In this document: in pieces, positions 61,359 to 64,000 of the stretch
Layout of the letters: each line of letters begins with the position of its first letter
Position numbering within the stretch: the first letter of the stretch is position 1
Assembly: GCF_032062135.1 (NCBI RefSeq)
Contig: NC_092866.1
Location: forward strand, 23,286,065 to 23,350,064
DNA: 64,000 nucleotides
Direction of reading: 5' to 3'
Source of the DNA: Pyxicephalus adspersus
Lineage: Eukaryota > Chordata > Amphibia > Anura > Pyxicephalidae
Position numbers and translations under genes: made by a program
The notes under the pieces: generated by a model
What the model was told of the DNA's origin: nothing
The model's database searches: none
Seen by the model: only the letters and a program-made list of their open reading frames with translations

Positions 61359-61394
61359 TCCTGACACGTTTCGCTCAATGGCTTCCTCAGGGGA
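61359..61394 (-). ncRNA. hammerhead-like motif, copy D
   Basis: Minus strand: CTGAGGA, AGCCATTGAGC, GAAACGTGTC. The core pattern holds. GC/GC can close stem II, and A-T and C-G make a minimal stem III around GT. Flanks aatccc and aggaaa could pair for three positions after a first mismatch. As in the other copies, one extra A follows the first core strand. Confidence 0.45.
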
Positions 61395-62929
61395 TTCAGA
61401 GACCCCAGTTGATAGTTTGTAGTCATTGATCATGTAAACTGAAATGTAAAATAGGAGTTGGTATACTAGGGAATTGAATAAAGAAATGTAAAATGGCTGG
61501 ACATATTTTGCATCCGTATTGCTGGATTCTATAGTATTTTCACAGTTGAAGGAGTGGGAGTCCCTCTTAAATTAAAACATTTTTCAGATAAGGGTCTTCA
61601 TAACTACCCTTACTACTACATCAAAGTCAAATACCATACCAGCTAGCAGTACCAAAACAGCACATGCTGTTTGTTAGTGGACGTAACAGAACGCAACAAA
61701 ACATTAGCCTTTTGTGCATACATTGTCCTGTACTTTATAATAACTGTGTTATTGGTAAGCCGTTTTTTTAAAGTTTAGTAGATCCTAACCAGGAGGATGA
61801 CAAATAACTTAAACCCTATACAAACTAAAATATTTACATATTCTAAACAAGAAGTAAAACAACATGGCTTAGGCATTCTGGAGAATTTCATCTTTAAAGG
61901 TTACAAATCTTTATTTATAAATCAGCAAATCTAACATTCACAAAGTGATTGTTGGAGAACCAATCACTGGCATTGAAAATACATACACCAGAGAATGTCT
62001 AGTGAATGTCAGATTCAACGCTTTATCCACAGACCCAATTGTTGTAATCTTTGAGAAGCTTAAAGAATAAATTACTTCACAGAACAAGCTAGAGAGGTCA
62101 GAATTCGTTTGTTTCTTAGGAATATGAATATAATTTATAGTCTTTATTCTAGGTACAGGTGCACTTTGAACTTTTTTATTTTCTGCACACAAGTTACTTA
62201 AATAAATAAATTGTATATATAATAAATTGTAAATTGTAAAAAAAATAAATAAATGGTCAAAGGAGTACAGATGACTTTTATGTTTGAAACAATGTTGTTT
62301 GTTGACTATTCTTCTGGAAGTGTCACAATTTAGTATACACATTTGGTTCCATGTTATATGATACTATAGAATGCAGTGAAGACTTTTCATCCTCTATCTA
62401 GTGTTCTCTTTACTACATGATGAACACTTTTATCTCAGCAATCTTCACATGTTTTAGGCTTGAATGGTTCTTTTCAGGTTCTGTCACTATAAAAGGATTT
62501 CAGTCTGGACTTTTACTAGGTCACCATATACCTTTATATTTTAGCTATTATGCTGTTGGTATACTTACATGTTTTAGATCAAGGTATTTCTGTGTGACTT
62601 AGCTGTGCATCCTGAGATTATAGACTGATGACCTGACATTTTCCTTTAAAATCTTCTGCGAAAAAGAATTTACAGACCATCACAGGGTCACCATGGCTGA
62701 CTTTTTTTAAAGAGAAGAATAACCCTCCCAATAATAATTTGGATCAAAAGAAGAAGGTGACAGCACATACTAGTGGATACTGCACATAAAGGTCTTATGA
62801 TTCAACCAATAAAGACTAGGGGCATTGCATACTTTTGATCCTCCTAAGTATTTCAGGCTTAACACTATTTTCTTTAAAAAGTTTTATGTGTAAAATCCAC
62901 TACAATATGCACATATCATGGTTGTTGGC
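61395..62929. other. no recognised gene
   Basis: AT-rich sequence. Sequence to about 61570 may belong to the same dispersed family as the hammerhead-like motif, but its ends are not clear. Confidence 0.3.
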
Positions 62930-63490
62930 CTCTTTTTATTTCTCTCCTTTCTCCTGGCAACCCTTTCAAACAAGTCATACTTGTTTAGTCTTTTTCTAAT
63001 TGTTCTGTCATGAACTTGTTAAATACCATGCAAACTGAGGCCTGTTGAGTTTGAGATGTAGCACATTCTTTGCATTTATTTTCTTGTCTCTTTTGCAATT
63101 TCTATGAACACTGACCGTGGGATGAATTTGCTGGCAGGATTAGCAACTGTCTTAAATATTCTCCTTTTGTAAAAAATCTTTGACACTGTAGAATAATAGA
63201 TGTATTATTGTTTGGATATGACCATATAACCCTTTCCAGATTGGTGGGCAGCAACAATTGCCTCTCTAAGATCATTACTGATGTTTTTCCTCATTGGCAT
63301 TGTATTAACACACACCTGAATGCTTCAGACCAGCAAAGTGCCACAACTTCAGCCGTTACAGAGGTGGCCACACTTTATGATAAATGAATCAATTGCCTTT
63401 GATTAACAGCACCTCCTATTTAGTCGCTTTATTCCAGTGGAAATGGTAAGGTGAACTTATTTTTTCACACACTGTTTCTGCATTTGACTT
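62930..63490 (-). pseudogene. Tc1-like transposase N-terminal fragment
   Basis: Reading the minus strand from the ATG near 63300 gives NDLREAIVAAHQSGKGY, the first helix-turn-helix of Tc1-like transposases, then a STVSKIFYK block and FKTVANPA. Near 63000 come VHDRTIRKRLNKYDLF and RVARRK, which close the second DNA-binding domain. One or two in-frame stops are present. The catalytic domain is missing below 62930. Sequence to the right (63310-63490, including ttttttcacacactg) is probably the 5' untranslated and terminal part. It is the fourth Tc1-type remnant in the window and the only one limited to the DNA-binding half. Confidence 0.8.
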
Positions 63491-64000
63491 AGCCTTTGTT
63501 TGTATTTACCTAATTATACTTGCTAAGGGCCTGCTAAAGTCCAGATTACTTTAATAATGTCCTGATACACAGTACCTAAAATTAAAAAACGATATCTCTT
63601 CAACTTTCTTTTTCCCATTACTGTATCTGATCCTGCTGAATGAACAGATGATCTACTATTTGAACAGTTTTATGATGTGCTTTAACAAATGTGCGATACT
63701 CTCAAATGTGCGATCTCAAGAAATTATGGAATGGTGAGAATTCGAATGGCCAATGACCTTGAAAAATTACCATATATACTTGAGTATAAGCCAAATTTTT
63801 TTAAAAGAAAATCACTGCCAAAAAACAATCTTCTTTTATAATTGTACCAGCTAAGATAAAAAACGTCCCCCAGCGCTGGGATGCAAAAACTTAAAGTTTC
63901 CCCTTTAAGGAAATCTACCTTTTGTGTTTTATTGCTCTACTTTTATCTCTGCTTTTTAATCTGTTATTGTTCCTTGATGAAAAACATAACTTTTGTATTA
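63491..64000. other. unassigned; possible MITE start at window edge
   Basis: The words taccatatatacttgagtat and aagccaa from about 63769 resemble the beginning of a common vertebrate MITE (accgtatatactcgagtata). The element would run off or fade before the end of the window, and no partner end is visible. Confidence 0.3.

Noticed and set aside
62160..62260. Possible promoter/TATA cluster
   Set aside because: AT-rich low-complexity sequence with no gene downstream; TATA-like words are everywhere in this window.

Overview
The window looks like AT-rich, non-coding nuclear DNA from a vertebrate, most likely a frog (anuran amphibian). Three things suggest this. There are no bacterial-style gene arrays. 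There are many AT, TAA and homopolymer microsatellites. The transposon mix is typical of amphibians: Tc1-like, mariner, piggyBac-type and hAT-type elements and their MITEs, CR1 and L1/Tx1-like LINEs, a tRNA-headed SINE, and motifs resembling the hammerhead ribozymes of Penelope-like elements. No complete, intact host gene can be supported. Two weak candidates for 3' terminal coding exons (about 8.85 kb and 32.1 kb, both + strand) are listed with low confidence.

Layout. 0-5 kb: a CR1 LINE fragment (-), an L1/Tx1-like LINE tail (-), a longer L1/Tx1-like fragment (+) with a degraded catalytic motif, a hAT end and a tRNA-Glu-like piece. 7.8-11 kb: a 175-bp tandem repeat, a candidate terminal exon, a hammerhead-like motif and a Tc1 remnant whose two parts point in opposite directions. 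11.9-20.7 kb: palindromic MITEs, an L1/Tx1-like 3' end (-) and a SINE. 21-24 kb: a hAT-type fold-back element with an exact 100-bp tandem repeat, then a 1-kb inverted repeat with a hammerhead-like motif in each arm. 26-36 kb: another palindromic MITE, an 895-bp hAT-type element with a perfect 8-bp target duplication, a piggyBac-type MITE and a Tc1 remnant. 39.5-50 kb: a mariner pseudogene, more MITEs and a SINE. 54-60 kb: two piggyBac-type MITEs, one nested inside an older MITE whose empty counterpart is also in the window, a Tc1 pseudogene and a hAT derivative. 61-63.5 kb: a hammerhead-like motif and a Tc1 N-terminal fragment (-).

The sequences do not form a pathway or operon. They are layers of decayed mobile DNA. 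Every transposase or reverse transcriptase seen is broken by stops, frameshifts or truncation, so none should encode a working enzyme; the MITEs would have needed enzymes supplied from elsewhere. The best-supported observations are the paired filled and empty piggyBac-type site, the target-site duplications that fix element ends to the base, and the recurring hammerhead-like motif.
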